This document shows positions 62,622-64,000 of a DNA stretch of 64,000 nt, in pieces; the first letter of the stretch is position 1; each line of letters begins with the position of its first letter. The position numbers were made by a program, and so were the translations under genes. The notes under the pieces are model-generated. The model made no database searches. It was not told where the DNA came from and saw only the letters and a list, made by a program, of their open reading frames with translations. Source of the DNA: Paenibacillus kobensis NBRC 15729 (GTDB lineage: Bacteria > Bacillota > Bacilli > Paenibacillales > Paenibacillaceae); the NCBI RefSeq assembly GCF_004000825.1, contig NZ_BILZ01000026.1, positions 1-64,000 on the forward strand. The letters run 5' to 3'.

Positions 62622-64000
62622 TCAGTCAAGAGAACGCGAAACAAATGGTGCGGCGTCTCCCGCTTCCTGCGCCGCCGCATTCGAACCAGAAGATACGGCT
62701 CTCCTGCGGCGCCGGAGCAGCAGCGACAGCGGCAAGCCGAACGAAGTTAGCACGAGCGCAAGCACGAAGACGTCGCTTAATCCTCGAATATAAGCATGTG
62801 CATCGGCAGCGTAATGTCCCGGGTCACCTCCATAAGCATTCGTCCGCGCATAGAAATAAGCGGTGAACACGCCAATCGCCAGCGCGCCCCCCGCTTGCCG
62901 GATCCAATTGATCAGCGCAGAGGCATGCGACGACAGACGCGGTTCGACGGCCGACATGCCCGCATTCATCGCCGGCGTCATCGATAAGCCGATACCCATA
63001 TAGCGAACGGCCATCCATAGCATTACGAAACCGTGGCTGGAATGCTCATTCAGCCGGCTGAACTGCCAAGTCGCGAGCAGCAAGAGAAGCGTACCGGCGA
63101 TGAGCAGCTTGCGGGCGCCGAGTCTTGCGTACAGCTTGGAGGCAACGGTCGTGGCCAGCGTCATCGTTAAGGCCGGCGGCAGCAACAAGAGTCCGACGTG
63201 CATAGGGGTCATGCCCTGAACCTGCTGCAGAAATAACGGGATAAAGTAAATTCCCGAATACAATCCGGTTATGAGAATGAGCGAAGCGGACAAGCTTGCC
63301 GTGAACGTTCGGTTCGCGAATAAATGCAGCTGCAGCAGCGGCCGTTCGATCCGCAGGCTCCGGCGTATGAACAACGTGATTAAGCAAACCGAGCTAATGC
63401 CAAGCGCCTGTAAGGCGGGCGAAGCGATCCCCCACCGGTTCAGATTGCTGAATACGAGCAGCAGCGACAGCGTTCCGCCGATGACATAGCATAGGCTCGG
63501 AATATCCGGCCGCTTCACTGCGCCGCGGACAGCCTGGTGCGGCAAATACGTGTATCCCATCCACCAGACGAGCAGGCCAAGCGGCACGGTAACCCAGAAT
63601 AACAGCCGCCAATCCGACTGCAAGAGCCAGCCGCTTACGGTCGGCGCTAACGCCGGACCCAAAATGGTCGACATCGTCCACCAGCCAAGCGCTGACGAAT
63701 GCTGCTCTTTGGGCAGCGTCCCATAAATAATGGACAGCGTGAGCGGCTGCATAATACCGCAGAATACGCCCTGCAACGTGCGGAAGACGATCAGCGAACC
63801 AATGTTCCAAGCGAAGGAGCATATAATCGAGCATAGCGTCAGCATGACCGTGCATAGGAGAAACAGCCGGCGGGCTCCGAACCGCTCTTCAAGATAAGCG
63901 CACAGCGGAGCGGCCATGCCGGTAGCGAGCGTAAATCCGGTCATAAGCCATTGCGCCGTCTGTAAGTCGGTATGAAAAATCGAAATAAATCCAGGCAGCA
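62622..64000 (-). CDS. MFS exporter, DHA2 (EmrB/QacA) type, 5' end outside the window
   Basis: The frame is open to the window edge: upstream of the ATG at 63944 it still reads LPGFISIFHTDLQTAQWLM, so this is not the start. About 13 or 14 membrane helices are expected; the visible part shows the LGWWTMSTILGPALAPTVSGWLLQ motif C and WRLLFWVTVPLG. DHA2 exporters pump drugs or cationic dyes. The C-terminal tail is Arg- and Ser-rich. Confidence 0.88.
   Translation of the reverse strand, partial: LPGFISIFHTDLQTAQWLMTGFTLATGMAAPLCAYLEERFGARRLFLLCTVMLTLCSIICSFAWNIGSLIVFRTLQGVFCGIMQPLTLSIIYGTLPKEQHSSALGWWTMSTILGPALAPTVSGWLLQSDWRLLFWVTVPLGLLVWWMGYTYLPHQAVRGAVKRPDIPSLCYVIGGTLSLLLVFSNLNRWGIASPALQALGISSVCLITLFIRRSLRIERPLLQLHLFANRTFTASLSASLILITGLYSGIYFIPLFLQQVQGMTPMHVGLLLLPPALTMTLATTVASKLYARLGARKLLIAGTLLLLLATWQFSRLNEHSSHGFVMLWMAVRYMGIGLSMTPAMNAGMSAVEPRLSSHASALINWIRQAGGALAIGVFTAYFYARTNAYGGDPGHYAADAHAYIRGLSDVFVLALVLTSFGLPLSLLLRRRRRAVSSGSNAAAQEAGDAAPFVSRSLD

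Overview
The window looks like the central housekeeping region of an endospore-forming member of the Bacillales, most likely Paenibacillaceae (Paenibacillus, Cohnella or a relative). Reasons: sporulation and germination genes (spoIIM, pdaB, kbaA, gerD, cwlD, sigH) flank the ribosomal protein superoperon in the Bacillus order; strong AGGAGG ribosome binding sites and frequent GTG/TTG starts; base composition near 50% GC by eye; and a KOW-domain gene between map and infA, which I recall from Paenibacillus annotations. No rRNA or tRNA gene, CRISPR array, insertion sequence or prophage is visible.

Layout. 1-6.9 kb: two promoter-like sites reading off the left edge, a small unknown gene, then spoIIM, pdaB, kbaA, gerD, a salA-type Mrp ATPase, cwlD, a 40-codon remnant resembling ATP sulfurylase, and cysH. 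7-8.9 kb: rpsI, rplM, truA. 8.9-10 kb: about 1.1 kb without a credible gene, holding four 38-bp tandem repeats, a cluster of DnaA-box-like sites and several strong hairpins; in Bacillus subtilis the ECF transporter genes lie here. 10-25.3 kb: the S10-spc-alpha superoperon on the minus strand, from its promoter at about 25.25 kb (rpsJ first) to rplQ, with secY, adk, map, the KOW gene, infA and rpoA inside it. 25.4-28.2 kb: a three-gene ABC importer between the S10 and str operons. 28.4-33.3 kb: the str operon (rplGB, rpsL, rpsG, fusA, tuf) with its own promoter. 33.4-41.2 kb: rpoB and rpoC behind a structured leader of about 500 nt. 41.2-45.5 kb: rpmG, secE, nusG, rplK, rplA, rplJ, rplL and a 16S methyltransferase-like gene, with an L10 leader before rplJ. 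45.7-55.1 kb: sigH, yacP, rlmB, mrnC, cysS, cysE (T-box with a Cys codon), gltX, ispF, ispD and the PIN/TRAM gene. 55.2-59.4 kb: an inserted block (small MazG-like protein, YrdC-family paralog, MFS transporter, UPF0173 hydrolase, pssA). 59.5-62 kb: disA and radA. 62.1-64 kb: an IsdG-like monooxygenase and an MFS exporter that runs off the right edge.

Most of the window makes the translation and transcription machinery. Secretion (SecY, SecE), N-terminal Met removal (Map), adenylate balance (Adk) and tRNA charging (GltX, CysS) are coupled to it. Cysteine supply is sensed by the T-box before cysE-cysS. I found no complete undescribed multi-protein system. The parts most worth checking are the non-coding interval at 8.9-10 kb, the sulfurylase remnant beside cysH, the rpoB leader hairpins, the hairpin that closes the rpoC ribosome binding site, and the inverted repeat over the cwlD ribosome binding site.
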